Source: Sepioteuthis lessoniana (taxonomy: Eukaryota; Mollusca; Cephalopoda; Myopsida; Loliginidae). Taken from it: a stretch of DNA of 64,000 bases. The stretch is from assembly GCA_963585895.1 (NCBI GenBank), contig OY757921.1, forward strand, positions 80,703,127-80,767,126. Reading direction: 5' to 3'. The number at the start of each line of letters is the position of its first letter. Positions within the stretch are counted from its first letter, which is position 1. The translations under genes and the position numbers were made by a program. The notes beneath the pieces were generated by a model. That model had not been told where the DNA came from, made no database searches, and was given only the letters and a program-made list of their open reading frames with translations. Of the stretch, positions 10,093-22,193 are shown one piece after another.

Positions 10093-10220
10093 GATTTGAT
10101 TTGGTTTGGTTCCTTTGTTTAATGGCATATCATATTGGTTATTTAATGCCAAAATCATCCTTGTACAAGACCAGCAGTGGTACTAGCTAGGAGGATAAAA
10201 GGGTTAATACCTTTTCCACC
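10093..10220 (-). mobile_element. 5'-truncated SINE A with TSD
   Basis: Tail and part of the body only (TTTAATGGCATATCA, GGTTATTTAATGCC, GGATAAAAGGGTTAATACCT). It is flanked by AACAATGATT at 10083-10092 and 10221-10230. Confidence 0.8.
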
Positions 10221-11169
10221 AACAATGATTCAAAGTACGTTTACTTGGGTTATAACATTAGAAATTTCAGACAATTCTTAAATTACCTTTATCCACAGTT
10301 GCAACATCTCACTTGGCAACGTGAAAAGGCCAATAAAAAAAACTGTCACTTTTAAAATATATATTACTATTCAGGAGACCAAGATTTTTTTTTTCTATAA
10401 CAACTGCATAATAAATTGAAAAGGAGAACTCCATGCTGACTGCGGCTAGTTTTTATTATTATTTTTAGAGCCAATATTAAAATGATATAACATCCCACAC
10501 TATATAAATGATATAGACTTCCATTATTTTTATGAGGTGGCACATAAACATTTTTTCTCTCCAAATAATTAATTAGGTTTATAGCTGAATCAATTCAAGA
10601 ATGAAAACTATTTACAAATCTTATTTAGATTTGATTTCTTTTACATCTATGTTAAAATTTCAATTAGAAAATAATTCTTGTTTTTAGGTACAAATAATGT
10701 TAATCAACAACAAAATTATTATTCCAAGACATCTAAGTGATAGAGATTTGATTTAACATAGAAAAAAACAAAACATTTAAGGTTTTGAATTTGTTTCGAT
10801 AAAAATATCTTCTGTGCATTCAAGATAGAGACTCTAATCTGAATAAAAAAAACCATTGTAGTATGTATGCAGTTATAATTAAACAGACTTTTACAAAAAA
10901 CTTTTAGTTTTTAAAAACACTAATAATAAAGTATTGAATCAATTCAGATAAGATCATTTTTAAAACTGCTTTGTGACTAACATGAAAAGACGGACACTCA
11001 AATAAAAATTTACTCTATATTGCATAGAATTTGTTATTTGACTATCTGGCACCCACCCATTAAAAAGAACTTTGACAAAATTAACATTATAAAGCAGAAA
11101 AATACCTACTCAACTATAGTATCTAATGGTAATCTTAAATTGCCACCATTATTCCGGGTTAAAAGTCCT

Positions 11170-11340
11170 GTAAAGGTAACCTGAAGCTAAACTTTTCTAG
11201 ACCTTATTTTTCTAATACAGGTATCATTGAAGAATGAGAAAAAATTTGGTAAACATGCCAAAAACTTTTCTCGTTCCCCAATGATACGTCTATTGGAAAA
11301 ATAAGGTCTAAAAACATTTTGCCATGATTTTAACCTGAAC
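11170..11340. mobile_element. Palindromic MITE
   Basis: Left arm AGACCTTATTTTTCTAATAC...GTATCATTGAAGAATGAGAA; right arm TTCTCGTTCCCCAATGATAC...GGAAAAATAAGGTCT. The outer flanks GGTAACCTGAAG and TTAACCTGAAC are not part of the stem. A related half lies at 60459-60535. Confidence 0.7.
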
Positions 11341-12636
11341 TATATGAACTTCTTTCAAAGAATCTCCATACTCTTGACAAAAAAAAAAGCTTTATCAGTA
11401 AATATTTCTTCCTCTCTTGGAATCTTTTCATGTAAAGTGACATTTTAATATTTTGGGGGATACTAGTTTCTAGGTCTAGTAACTTTTCAAATGATTGTTA
11501 TGCTGCTTCATCTAACAAATATTCACAGTTTGAGTAATCATATTTTGGATCAAAATTATATTCTTTAATTTCAAATTACATTTAATGAATTTTAAGATAA
11601 TAATAATAATAATTCTGTGAAGTAAAGTCAAATATTATGTACGAAAGTTAAGACAACAAATATGATAAAAAAAAAATCAAGGAATAAAACTTGTGAATAT
11701 TATCAGGAGTAAATTTCTATTAACCTACAAATATTTTCTCAGAAATGATGGTTAGAAAACACCAATTTATAGGAAATCTTTGATTAAGAGATAAAAATGG
11801 GACAAATCACTAAAATTGAATCAAGGGTGGGAGAAATTAGTAAATAAAGTTTCCCCCAAATTAATTCTTAAATCAATTTGTCTAATTTGTTAAAATATAT
11901 TCTTTTACAAGTTTCAATTCTATTCAAAAAATTTAAAAGCCCTTAATGAAAACCACATATTTCATTTTTCATATTTATGCATGAGGGTGAGGTCAGTACA
12001 ATTTTTGAAAATAAGCAATTCATATTGCAGTAAAATTTGGAAAAAAATAAATCATATTCCGTATATAATGGAATTTTTATCCATTTTCTAAGATGGCATC
12101 TTAAAAAGTTGACAGTTCTATAGTACAAATTTTCAGATTTAAAGCATTTTTGACAAAAAAAAAATTTGATAAAAGTTTCAAAATATGAAAATTTTTGTTA
12201 AAAAGTTTCCTTGACATTAATACATTTTTTCAAGTCCTGTGAAATAGAAAATTTGTCATCACATTTTTGATTCATTAGGATTTTCCCCATTCACATGTTC
12301 CATCCAATCAGCCTTGATAAATTATATTGGTGAGGAGGAAGGTAATGTAAGCTGAATTTTTGAAAATGTAAAAAAATTGCTACTTTTTAAAGCTACCCCC
12401 ACACATATATATATCTCAAGGCCAGTTCAAGCCTTTATGGGGTCCTAAGCAAAATTTATTTTATTCCTCCCTCCAACCATAAATAATATTGTCTACGTTC
12501 AATGGTTGATCATTGTGAGGAAAAAAATTTTTATTGTAGCCACTGTAAGTTTTTTTTATGGCACTGACATAAAAAAAAAATTGGGGTGCGAAAGGGTTTC
12601 AAGCAACTACATATATCAAAACTTCAGACAGTTTTC

Positions 12637-12681
<45 letters not shown>

Positions 12682-13399
12682 GGAAGAAAAAAAAAGAAGG
12701 AAGAAAGAAAATATCATGAAAAAGAAAAAAAATCAGAAAAATTCTCAGATGACTGTGATAAGTCTTTTATGGGATACCTTCAAATTCAGCAAAATCCAAA
12801 GCAGATTAAACATTTTAGCAGAAAGCAAATCTTTGCATAAAAAAAAATGTAATAAAATTCAATTCTAATTGAAGATTTAGTTGATCTTCAGAAGAAAAGA
12901 AACATAAAAATGGAGGTAAGCAATACAAAAAAAAAAAAAAAAAAGAAAAAAGACAGTTGAAAATAAATGTGACATTCTCAGGTAAAAAATAACTTATTGC
13001 AGTCCAAATCATTCAAAATACTCCACTTGAGATGTTCTTATATATATTGTAAGAATATTATGATAGCAAATTAGCCTTTCATGAGAATTAGCTTAGACTA
13101 ACAATTATCAATAAAAGTAAAGAATCTTAACTGATTAAGAAACAAATATTTATTCTTTTAGATAAGGAAGGAAAGGGGGAAAAAATAAATAAAACAAAAT
13201 CTAATATTTTCTTATTTTATAAACAAGCTTAGCATTACTCAGTTTGAGTGGATTGATAGAAACAGTCACTTCTAATATGATACAGGAAAACATAATTCTG
13301 GATTGGAAAAAAAATTGTTAAAAGACTGAAAAAGTACCTTTAATAAGCACAATCTATAAACATACATATGTAAAGCATGGATTGTTATTGACAGGTTAA

Positions 13400-13760
13400 C
13401 AACCATATGATAAAATGGGAATTCATCCAAGCTGTAGCTGTGTCAGTACTATTGTATGGTTGCACCACAAGGACTTTAATGAAATGCCTGGAGAAAAAGC
13501 TAAATGGGAACTAAACAAGACGCATACTGTTTTGAACAGATCCTGGAAGCAGCACCAAACAAAACAAGCTGTAAGGTCACTTACCTTCCATCTCACAAAC
13601 CAAACAAGACATACTGGTCACAGCTGTAAAAGTAAGGATGAACTAATAAGTGACATTCTCCTATAGACTCCTACACATGGACAGTGTTAACCAACTAACA
13701 AAAACTTGTAGCTGTGCAGACACTGGATGCCATTAAGAGAACTTACCAAGTTCAGTAGCT
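13400..13760 (+). mobile_element. LINE 3'-end fragment (copy 2 of 5)
   Basis: The frame at 13415 reads VLNRSWKQHQTKQAV, then QTRHTGHSCKSKDELISDIL, matching the C-terminus of the LINE at 16378-17215 (LNKSW.QHPT, ISDVLLWTP). It starts within the 'ILLYGCTT' equivalent (VSTIVWLHH). It is frame-broken and dead. Confidence 0.75.
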
Positions 13761-13885
13761 AGGAGGAGGGGGAGAGAAAAGATGGATTCATACCTTTCTT
13801 AAAGGCATTCGTGTGAAGTGAAATGTAAATAGCCTTGTCCAAGACTTAAATCTCATTACAGATTCCATTTTCTGCTATGAAAATA
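13745..13885 (-). mobile_element. SINE B head fragment
   Basis: Plus strand: AGATGGATTCATACCTTTCT, then GTGAAATGTAAATAGCCTTG and TCCAAGACTTAAATCTCATT. These are complements of the SINE B head and body. It follows directly on the LINE tail. Confidence 0.6.
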
Positions 13886-14249
13886 AAATTACAGTAAGCA
13901 CACCACCAATTCATGAGTATCCTTAGCAAAAACAAAACTAACAACAGTTCCCCCATTTAAAAAAAAAAAGTTTATATACCAGCATGCTAGTCTTCATACA
14001 TGTCTACCTTGACCAGGGGTAATATACCCTCCCTTCGCAGCACCTACCTCATAACCCTAAAAAGTATAAGGCCCAAGGTTAATCTCTGAGAACTATTAAG
14101 AGGAATGCCAATGAAATCAAGCTATTTTTGGCACCCCCTACCAGTATTCTTAATGAGCCCCAATTTAAAAAAAAATGTCCTTGTCTTAAACCTGCCTTTA
14201 GTATGAAGCTTGGTAAATAATATACTAGAATTTTCATTAAAATTTATTT

Positions 14250-14705
14250 GGTTTGGTTTCTTTGTTTAATGGTATATCAACCTTTATAGGTTATTTAATA
14301 CCAAAGCTATTCTCCTAGAAGAACAGTAGTGGTACTATTTAACCCATAGCTGGGAAGATAAGGGGGTTCATACCTTTCCCAAGGGTATTTGTCCGAAAGT
14401 GAACGTAATAGCACAACTGGAGTACGAACTCTCTTACTACGATTCCGCAGTCCATCGCTTTAACCATTACACCACGAGGACCCCCCCTCTTCATATCAAC
14501 CTTTGTAGGTTATTTAATGCCAAAGCTATTCTCCTAGAAGAACAGTAGTGGTACTATTTAACCCATAGCTGGGAGGATAAGGTGGTCAATACCTTTCCCA
14601 AGGGTATTTGCCCGAAAGTGAACGTCATAGCGCAACTGGAATTTGAACTCACTTTTTACAATCCTGCAGTCCATCGCTTTAACCATTACACCACGAAGAC
14701 ACCCC
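14250..14705 (-). mobile_element. SINE A head-to-tail dimer with single TSD
   Basis: Two SINE A monomers lie in the same direction. The first copy in plus order (14250-14484) is complete from tail to head (CATCGCTTTAACCATTACAC). The second (14490-14705) starts within the tail. One duplication, TAAAATTTATTT, flanks the pair (14238-14249, 14706-14717), so the dimer probably landed as one unit. Confidence 0.85.
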
Positions 14706-15029
14706 TAAAATTTATTTAAAAAAGAAAAAAAAAAGTAGATGAGATAAACCACTACTGTACAATGTTAATCAGTTGATTTTAATAAACCATAACCCAGTTT
14801 AACGTCATTGACCATATTAAAACTAAAATTTAATTCTACTGTTTTCTTTAATGTTCTTGTTTAAAACAGTTGGGTATTTAGCACAACTAGCCCCAGTTTC
14901 AATACTTGCTTGATGACTGATAAACTGGAGGTCAAAGGTTAAAATATTTCCATTGAAGAGGTGGTCTATCTTCAGGTTGGATATGATTGAGAAGCAGGGC
15001 ATTATAAATCTTAGCAGCTATAGCAGTAT

Positions 15030-15360
15030 CTGTGTGCTATCTTCAACAAATCCTGGAAGCAGCACCCTACAAAACAGCAGCTGTATGCCTACTTACCTCC
15101 CATCTCACAAACCATCCAATTAAGATATGCTGCTAGAGTAGTAAGGAAAAATTCATAAGTGATGTTCTCCCATGGACTCCCACACATGGACACACTAGTG
15201 TTGGTCAACCAGTAAAATTTAAATTCATCAGCATTTATTGGATACTAGATGGCTCCTAGAGGACTTTCTGAGAGTAATGACCAATAAGCACCGATTGAGA
15301 AAGAGAGAGACAAGGGAATCAATACTACTATGATGAGGATGAGAAGTGGCCTTGATTGGC
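15030..15360 (+). mobile_element. LINE 3'-end fragment (copy 3 of 5)
   Basis: Reads TCAACAAATCCTGGAAGCAG, CTACTTACCTCCCATCTCAC, GACTCCCACACATGGACACA and ATGACCAATAAGCACCGATT. This is the same C-terminal and 3' segment as at 16378-17215, with many changes. Confidence 0.7.
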
Positions 15361-16377
15361 TAAAACTATCATGGGGTGCAAAACCAAAGACTGGGTTTTT
15401 GAGTTAAAGGGTTGCAGACAAGGAAATAGAGATGTATTTGAAAGGTTTCTAGCATTAGCCATTTCTTAGCCTTTTTGAGGTACCATAATAAAGATGATTA
15501 GGGATTTTTTTCTCTCTCAGATGATGGTTGGAAACTCTTGAAAAAGGCCAAGTTTTTGTGAAGAAACCAACATGAAATAAAAATAGGTATTTCAAATTAG
15601 AGACATGTTAGTCAATGTATTTTCTTCAGACAGGAATGACAAAAGGATGTTTTTGAGTTTTGTATAAGATCAGGCATCAGCAAGACACGTTTGCAATATG
15701 ACACTTGTTTTGGAAAACTCAGGAAATAGCAATTTGCTTAAACATCTACATCAAAAGTCTAAAGGACTCAAAAGAGCCATTATGTTTTAAGAAGGCCCAA
15801 TGGGCCCACAAATCAGATTATTAGGTGATGCGTGGTTTCCACCATTTATAATGCTAATCTGCAATACATCTGATAGGCTGCTATTTGTATTCTCATAAAG
15901 ATGAATACGCATATGAATAAAATAGGATTTGTGAATTAGTACAAAATAAAAAGGGAGAAATTTTCCATTTTAAATTTTCTTAATTCCATTCTTACTTTTG
16001 ATAAATTCCCTCTTTTCTGTTTTCACTTTTGATGAATTATTTTTCCATTTTATTGAATTTCATGGGTAAACTGCAATAAATTATACTTTAGATATTAAAA
16101 CAAAAACAAAAATCACTTTTTTATAACTTTAAAAAAAAAAATAGCAGGTATAATTTGTTTATTTAAAAATCCTAAAACATTTTCTATGATTTTCTATTTG
16201 TGTCGTTTGTCATCTCAAGTAAACCCTCCACGCAAATATGAGTTCTCTCATTATGAAACAAAAATTCTTATTTTCTGTTGTGAGAGTTAATTTTCTATCA
16301 TCTCCATCACAATTGGTCATTCAAACAAATCAATCTCACTAATGTTCTCACTAAGAATGTTTTTTTAAAATAGAATT

Positions 16378-17215
16378 TCGATCGACAAAATCAGAGAAAA
16401 TGGCTTCGAGATGACGAAGAAAAGAAGCAGAAGGTACCCTGCAAAAACAATTACCGATGCCGACTACGCCGATGACATAGTGTTACTGGCGAATACGCCT
16501 AACCAAGCCGAGACACTACTGCATAGTTTGGAATGAGTCGCCGCAGGCATTGGCCTCCATGTCAATGCACACAAAACTGAATATATGCGTTACAACCAAA
16601 CAGGCGACATTACCACACTAGACGGAGCCTCTCTGAAACTAGTAGACAAATTCACCTACCTTGGAAGTAGCGTCTCATCAACCAAAAATGACATCGACAC
16701 GCGACTAACGAAAGCATGGACAGCTATCGATAGGCTCTCGATCATATGGAAATCAGACTTGACCGATAAAATGAAACGCAGTTTCTTCCAGGCAGCGGTC
16801 ATATCGATACTGCTATATGGATGCACTACTTGGACGCTAACTAAATGGCTGAAAAAGAAACTAGACGGCAATTACACAAGAATGTTGAGAGCAATATTGA
16901 ACAAGTCCTGGTGACAACACCCCACAAGACACCAACTATATGGCCACTTGCCTCCCATCACGAAAACTATTCAAGTTAGACGAACCAGACATGCGTGACA
17001 CTGCTGGAGAAGCAAGGACAAACTCATCAGTGATGTACTCCTATGGACCCCTGCATGTGGCCAAGCAAAAGCAGGATGACCAGCTCAAACATACATACAG
17101 CAGCTATGTGAGGATACGGGATGTAACTCTGAAGACCTGCCAAAAGCGATGAATGATAGGGAGAAGTGACGAGAGAGGGTCAGGGATATCCGTGCTGGCG
17201 GCACGACATGATGAC
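16378..17215 (+). pseudogene. LINE reverse transcriptase fragment (YADD), 3' end
   Basis: The frame contains the RT active-site block ITDADYADDIVLLAN. Next come KLVDKFTYLGSSVSS, KSDLTDKMKRSFFQAAVIS, ILLYGCTTWTLTK, LRAILNKSW, GHLPPITKTI, and the end block with EDLPKAMND and ERVRDIRAGGTT. This order (RT palm, connection, short C-terminal domain) is that of LINE polymerases. In-frame stops occur near 16535 and 16912, and the frame shifts after NKSW. GATGATG at the end recalls the short 3' repeats of RTE-type elements, but I cannot settle the clade. The element is 5'-truncated, with no endonuclease part. Confidence 0.85.
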
Positions 17216-17379
17216 GGTGATAATAATTTTCAGCATTCAGATATGGAATCAAAAGCAACTCAAATATTAAAGTATATTCTATCATTCTCTGAAAAGAAAT
17301 ATGATCACGAGTGAGGGACAAATTACCGAGTTTTAGGAAAATATCAGTCACAAAAATAGATCTACCACGTACCATAGAA

Positions 17380-17434
17380 AAGTAATTTGTGGGTTGCATG
17401 TTGGCCTGCAGGTCACGTGTTTGAGACCCCTGAT
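17380..17434. mobile_element. hAT terminal fragment
   Basis: TTGGCCTGCAGGTCACGTGT followed by TTGAGACCCCTG is the inverted form of a CAGGGGTCTCAAAC-type hAT end. The other end was not found. Confidence 0.4.
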
Positions 17435-17464
17435 CAACATTTACCAAATTCATATATTGGGTGG

Positions 17465-17700
17465 TATGAAAATGTTTCAGCTCAGTCTATGATGCTGCAG
17501 TCCAGCACTTTAGCCATTATGCCATGAAGACTCTCCCCCTCTAAAGGGGTAAGGCAGGTGCCTGAAGTGCCCCTAAAAGAACCAAGCGATCTTTGCCACC
17601 AAGTCCTGAGAGGCTTGTTTTCTTCAGGGTTCCCCATTTTTTTTAAACTGATCTTGTGTCACATTCCAGCATTGTGGTAGGGAGGAACTTACACAAATAC
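17465..17700. mobile_element. Scrambled SINE remnants
   Basis: A SINE A-like head complement (GCAGTCCAGCACTTTAGCCA) is followed by a stretch ending in a SINE B-like end (CTGATCTTGTGTCACATTCC). The parts are short and out of their usual order. Confidence 0.4.
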
Positions 17701-17755
17701 CAAACCAATAAAATCTAATAACATAAAAATAATGGTCATCATAACTATCTGTAGT

Positions 17756-17990
17756 TGCTTGGTTTAATTACTTTGTTTTATTGGTATATCAACCTTCATG
17801 GGTTATTTAAAGCCAAAACCATCCTTGTAGAAAAACAGTAGTGATACTATTTTACCCATAGCTGGAGGGGTAAGGGAGTTCATGCCTTTCCTAGTGCAAA
17901 AGCGAATTTAAGTGTGATTGGAGTTCATACTTGCTTCCTATGATGCCACAGTCCAGCACATTAACCACTATGCCACAGAGACTCCTCCCT
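17756..17990 (-). mobile_element. SINE A with 10-bp TSD
   Basis: Full copy: tail complement TATTGGTATATCAACCTTCA, body ACCCATAGCTGGAGGGGTAA, head complement CACATTAACCACTATGCCAC. It is flanked by TATCTGTAGT (17746-17755, 17991-18000). Confidence 0.85.
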
Positions 17991-18361
17991 TATCTGTAGT
18001 GTTAAGATTAAGAAACATAAATAGTCAATAATCCAAATGGGTAACTGTTTGGAGTTTTTCCTGCTCTTGTATACTAGTATAACTTAGATATCACAGATTT
18101 TCAGAACCAAAGTCTACCCAGATAGAAAATACAAAAAAAAAATCTATTTTGAATTTCTCTTCAAGGCGCTTGATCAATCCATCACTTCTATGATTTGATT
18201 GACCAAAAAACTAAACAAAAGTAATCCCAAAGAGTCCGACTAAAATTCTAAGACACATTTTGTCTAAAGATTGGACAAAAGAGTGGAAAGGGTTAATGAG
18301 AGATTTGCATTTTTTGTTATGGAAGAAAAGAATTAAAAAAATAAATGATGGGTTCAAAATG

Positions 18362-18782
18362 TTGGTTGGGTTTTATGTCATATCAACCTTTGTAGGTTAT
18401 TTAACGCCAAATCCATTTTTATAAATAGTTCTATTTCAAACAATTTAGTTTAGATTAAGTACGCAGTTTAAATGTAAGTCCAGTTTAATTGTGAAAAAAC
18501 ATTTCTGTTTCAAGCAATTCAGTTTAGTATAAGTATGCTGTTAGTTCTATTTAACCCATAGATAGAGCCCTATCAGGTGCTACCACACTGGGCCAGAGTG
18601 GACCTGGGAGCTATAGAAATGAAGGAGTACTCCACATTCCCCAAAGCCCCAGAATCACTGGAACCTCACCATCAGATTGTTTAGTGTCATATCCAGGACA
18701 TTTGTTGTGTGTGTGTGTGGGGGGGTTCACCCCTCTGCAGAGGTGCAATCGGTGTATTCTGCAGCCCCAGCCGAATAAGCAA
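18362..18782 (-). mobile_element. Family X retroposon, full copy with TSD
   Basis: Plus strand runs from the tail complement (TTTTATGTCATATCAACCTT) through AGTATGCTGTTAGTTCTATT subrepeats and GGCCAGAGTGGACCTGGGAG to the head GCAGCCCCAGCCGAATAAGC. The duplication GTTCAAAATG flanks it (18352-18361, 18783-18792). The G-run of the head has become a TG repeat. Confidence 0.8.
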
Positions 18783-18799
18783 GTTCAAAATGGGAAAAG

Positions 18800-19110
18800 T
18801 AATTTGGTAAATATGAAAATATATGTATTTAACCAAACCATCAGCAGGATGTGACACAAAGCCCATTTGTTAAACAAAGTATTGCTGGTTTGAATTCAGA
18901 GTTTTCCTTCTCCTGGACTGGTTACCTAACCAAGGCTAAAGATCCAAGTCTGCCCTACTAGTTCCTCTTAGCTCATGAAATGATAGATGGATTCATGCCT
19001 TTCCTAAGGGCCTAAAACATGAAGTGAAAAGCAAACAGCCTTGTCCAGGCCTTTAATGTGGGTTGCTGATTCATTTCTCACAATGATAACCATTACATTA
19101 CGTGTACCTC
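18800..19110 (-). mobile_element. SINE B, full length
   Basis: Plus strand: CAGCAGGATGTGACACAAAG, GAATTCAGAGTTTTCCTTCT, GGATTCATGCCTTTCCTAAG and ACAATGATAACCATTACATT, in the reverse order of SINE B. Confidence 0.75.
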
Positions 19111-19140
19111 CAAAAATATATCTGAGTGCCTATGCACACA

Positions 19141-19500
19141 GAGCCCAGTCAGCTGGGGCTGTAGAATATAACAATAGCATTTCAGCAGAGGGGTAAAACG
19201 CTCCTTCCCACGAGGGTCCTGGATGACACTAAACTGCATCTAATGGTGAGGCTCCTGTCTTGAAGTCTTGGGAAATATGGAATACCTCTTCATTGCAATT
19301 ACTTCCAGGTCCACTCAGACCCAGAGTGGTAGTACCTCTTAACGTCTCAGAGAATTGTTTAATCACTTACTATACTCAAAACCACTTAACTGTGTGCAAA
19401 CAAATTATTAATATTACATTGAATTATTAGTATTAGATAGCAATGCTTGAAATCATTTAATTGTGTATGAAACAAACAAGCTCTGGCTTGTTTAAAAAAT
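19141..19500 (+). mobile_element. Family X retroposon, variant copy
   Basis: Starts GCCCAGTCAGCTGGGGCTGT and carries CCAGGTCCACTCAGACCCAG. The subrepeat section is of the 'GCACACAGTTAAATGG' type in complement (CCACTTAACTGTGTGCAAAC). The 3' tail is worn. Confidence 0.65.
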
Positions 19501-19559
19501 AATATTACCTACAAACTATTCTGTTAAAAATCTATCTATCTATATACATATAAAGAAAA

Positions 19560-19920
19560 ATTGATAACAAGGTAATCCAAGTAGAAGGAGAGATTTATTG
19601 AGAAGCAAAGTCAACACTAGCATTTCGGTTTTAATGAACCATCATCAGGCATATTAGGGACAATATAAGTGATGTTAAATCAATGATGGATGTTTAAAAG
19701 TGCAAAATACAAAAACCTAGGGAAAATTTGTATAACAAGTTGGCCATTTAATTAGTGAATCAGCGTTTGTTGTTTTAAATTGTCATTTGACTTATTAGAA
19801 ATATTGTAAAGAATTTATGTTCCGTTTGTTTATCGAGAAAGATTTCGAATCAAAAGGAAGAAAAAGAGACAAAAAGAAAAAGAGAAAGCATAAAATTATG
19901 ATATATGTGGAATATATTAA
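19560..19920 (-). mobile_element. Possible Penelope-like element end
   Basis: Plus strand holds CACTAGCATTTCGGTTTTAA followed by TGAACCATCATCAGGC. On the minus strand this is GCCTGATGATGGTTCA...ACCGAAATGC, a motif often seen at the ends of Penelope-like elements. No coding part is seen. An alternative is the body of a SINE that borrowed this end. Confidence 0.35.
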
Positions 19921-20084
19921 CTAAAGATGGAATATATTGTAGCTATTTAAAATGGATTTGCTCAAGTAAGGAGAAATATTATAAAAGCCAGGACGAGTAT
20001 TTAGGGAATTAAAAAGTGAAATAGCAGCAGCTTCGAAAATTCGTCTTAGACTATTATTATGAACATATATATAGATATAAAAAC

Positions 20085-20150
20085 AGGATTCGGCATTAAA
20101 TAACCACTAGGGGTTTTATATACCATTAAACCAAATAACCTAGCCTATGT
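20085..20150 (+). mobile_element. SINE A / family X tail fragment
   Basis: GGATTCGGCATTAAATAACC and TTTTATATACCATTAAACCA are the common 3' tail, with no body attached. Confidence 0.55.
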
Positions 20151-20486
20151 GAATGTGCATGCACACACAGAAATATGTATAAAGGTGAAGTGGGGTTTCC
20201 AAACATTACACCTCATCAGTGATATGTCCTAAAAATTTGCTAGGGTTAGCAAAAAACACTTATGATCTTGAAAAGTACTTAAAGATTAAACTAAATCGAT
20301 CACTGACCTCTGTAATATCAACTGAATTTTTTTAAGTGTTTGTATTTACAATTAACTTCTGAGTGTAACTTTCAAAACAAAATTTAACAAATTCAGAAAA
20401 GTTGATGCCATTTAATTATAATAATAATAATTATTGAATTATTCATAGTATTGTTTTCATTCAAGAACGATAATAAATTTACCAGA

Positions 20487-20522
<36 letters not shown>

Positions 20523-21615
20523 TTTACAGCCAGTAAAAAATACCAAAATACACTATGTATTGTCTTACTTCCCTTTTCACCAAATCAGCAATAGCTGTTC
20601 CTCTTTAATGCAAGGCAATTATATCTGACTTTATGTCTTTCTTGATATATTTCATCAGGATATCATATCTTTTTATTTAGGAAAGAGATAATACAAATTG
20701 AATTTTTCATATCAGAGGCACAGATTTTCAAAAGTGAATGTCTTCTTAAGTTTCAAGTGTTCATTACAAAAGGTATAAATTCACTGAGTCTTCCAAAAGT
20801 GTTCTATGATATGATTGAAATAAATGATAAATTAAACTTGAATAAAGATTTCTTAAATTTTGTATGGAATAATTTTATTGCATAAGCAATGCATACCTAG
20901 CTTCTTAGAAAAACAAGCCACAGCACATAATCAAAAAACTGTTCAGTGGAAGGCCATGCTATCTATTTGGGAGGCGGTCAAGAGCAGTAGTCATTTATAA
21001 AGCTTAGTTTGCCACAAGGCCAGAAATATCAGGCACCCAATATAAAGCAAGTCATTTTTTTGAATTGTAAAAGAAAGGGTCTTATAAGCTTGCAAATGCA
21101 GTGAATACACTTTTTAAAAATCTAATGAAGAGATCAATTGTTTAAAAAAAAAATATTAATAAATAAAAAAAAAATTAATAAATAAAAATAAATCCTAGCA
21201 TTTTTTGCTCCAATAAGTTTTATAAATTTCAAGCATCTTTTTGGGGTTTTTTGTATTTTTTTTTTTTTTTTTTTTACAACAGTTCATTTGAATTTCTTCT
21301 GAAAATTATTTTAAAGTGATCGATCAAATAATGTGTTACACAAAGAAAAACAAGACAGACAATATTAGACAATATTAGACATTTAACACTTGCATATATG
21401 CACACATAAAAATAACAAAGAATATCAAACATTTTCAAAAACGACTTTGTATATTTCTTCATATTTTAAATTTTGATAAATAATCCAATATTTACCAACT
21501 TATTGAAAACAAAAAAGTACAAGGCAGAAAAAATGCACATCCATACACACAATTCAACTTTGAGGTATAACTATTTTGTATTGTAAAAATAAAATTGTAC
21601 GTATACTTGTATATC

Positions 21616-21775
21616 ATTTGACTTTCCGAGACCTAAATTTGAGCCCAACATTGGGGGTTACAACACAGACTTTGTGTGTATAAATAGTTGGCCAAGACTT
21701 CACTTAGTTTGTATTCTCTTCAATAGTGTGACCTCCTAATATTAGGCTAAAATTTAGGTCTCAGAAAGTTGCTTG
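21616..21775. mobile_element. Short palindromic MITE
   Basis: Left end ACTTTCCGAGACCTAAATTT; right end AAATTTAGGTCTCAGAAAGT. They are inverted around ~115 bp, and the inner parts (AACATTGGGGGTTA / TGACCTCCTAATATTAGG) also pair loosely. Confidence 0.7.
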
Positions 21776-22126
21776 ATAAGAGAGTAATATATAGTAGGCC
21801 TGTAGACAGATTACATTTGAAGCAAGAGACTATATTTCATTGAATTTGACTCCAAATTAAATTTCAAAAGTCTTAAATTAATACCGGACTAATTATTATT
21901 ATGCAAAGAAAAATTTCTATCTTAAATATTCTTAATAGATATATTAATGTAAGGGAAGTAATCTTTATCAGCAAGCTAACAAGTTTATAGAAATAGGTAT
22001 AAAAAGAAAATGTTGGAATGAATTAAGATTGCTTTGAAAAAAATTTATTTTAAAATCCATTTTTATATACTGTATAAAACATTCTTGCGCATGTTGGGAG
22101 AGGATATTAGTTAATCAATATCAGTG

Positions 22127-22131
<5 letters not shown>

Positions 22132-22192
<61 letters not shown>
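22132..22192. repeat. (TA)n microsatellite, ~30 units
   Basis: Pure TA run, the longest in the left half. Confidence 0.95.

Positions 22193-22193
<1 letters not shown>

Noticed and set aside
12506-12868. 120-codon plus-strand open frame
   Set aside because: Made largely of a (TA)n run (YIYIYI) and A-rich sequence (K runs).
14440-14480. tRNA-like sequence CATCGCTTTAACCATTACAC (complement)
   Set aside because: It is the head of a SINE with body and tail attached, not a free tRNA gene.
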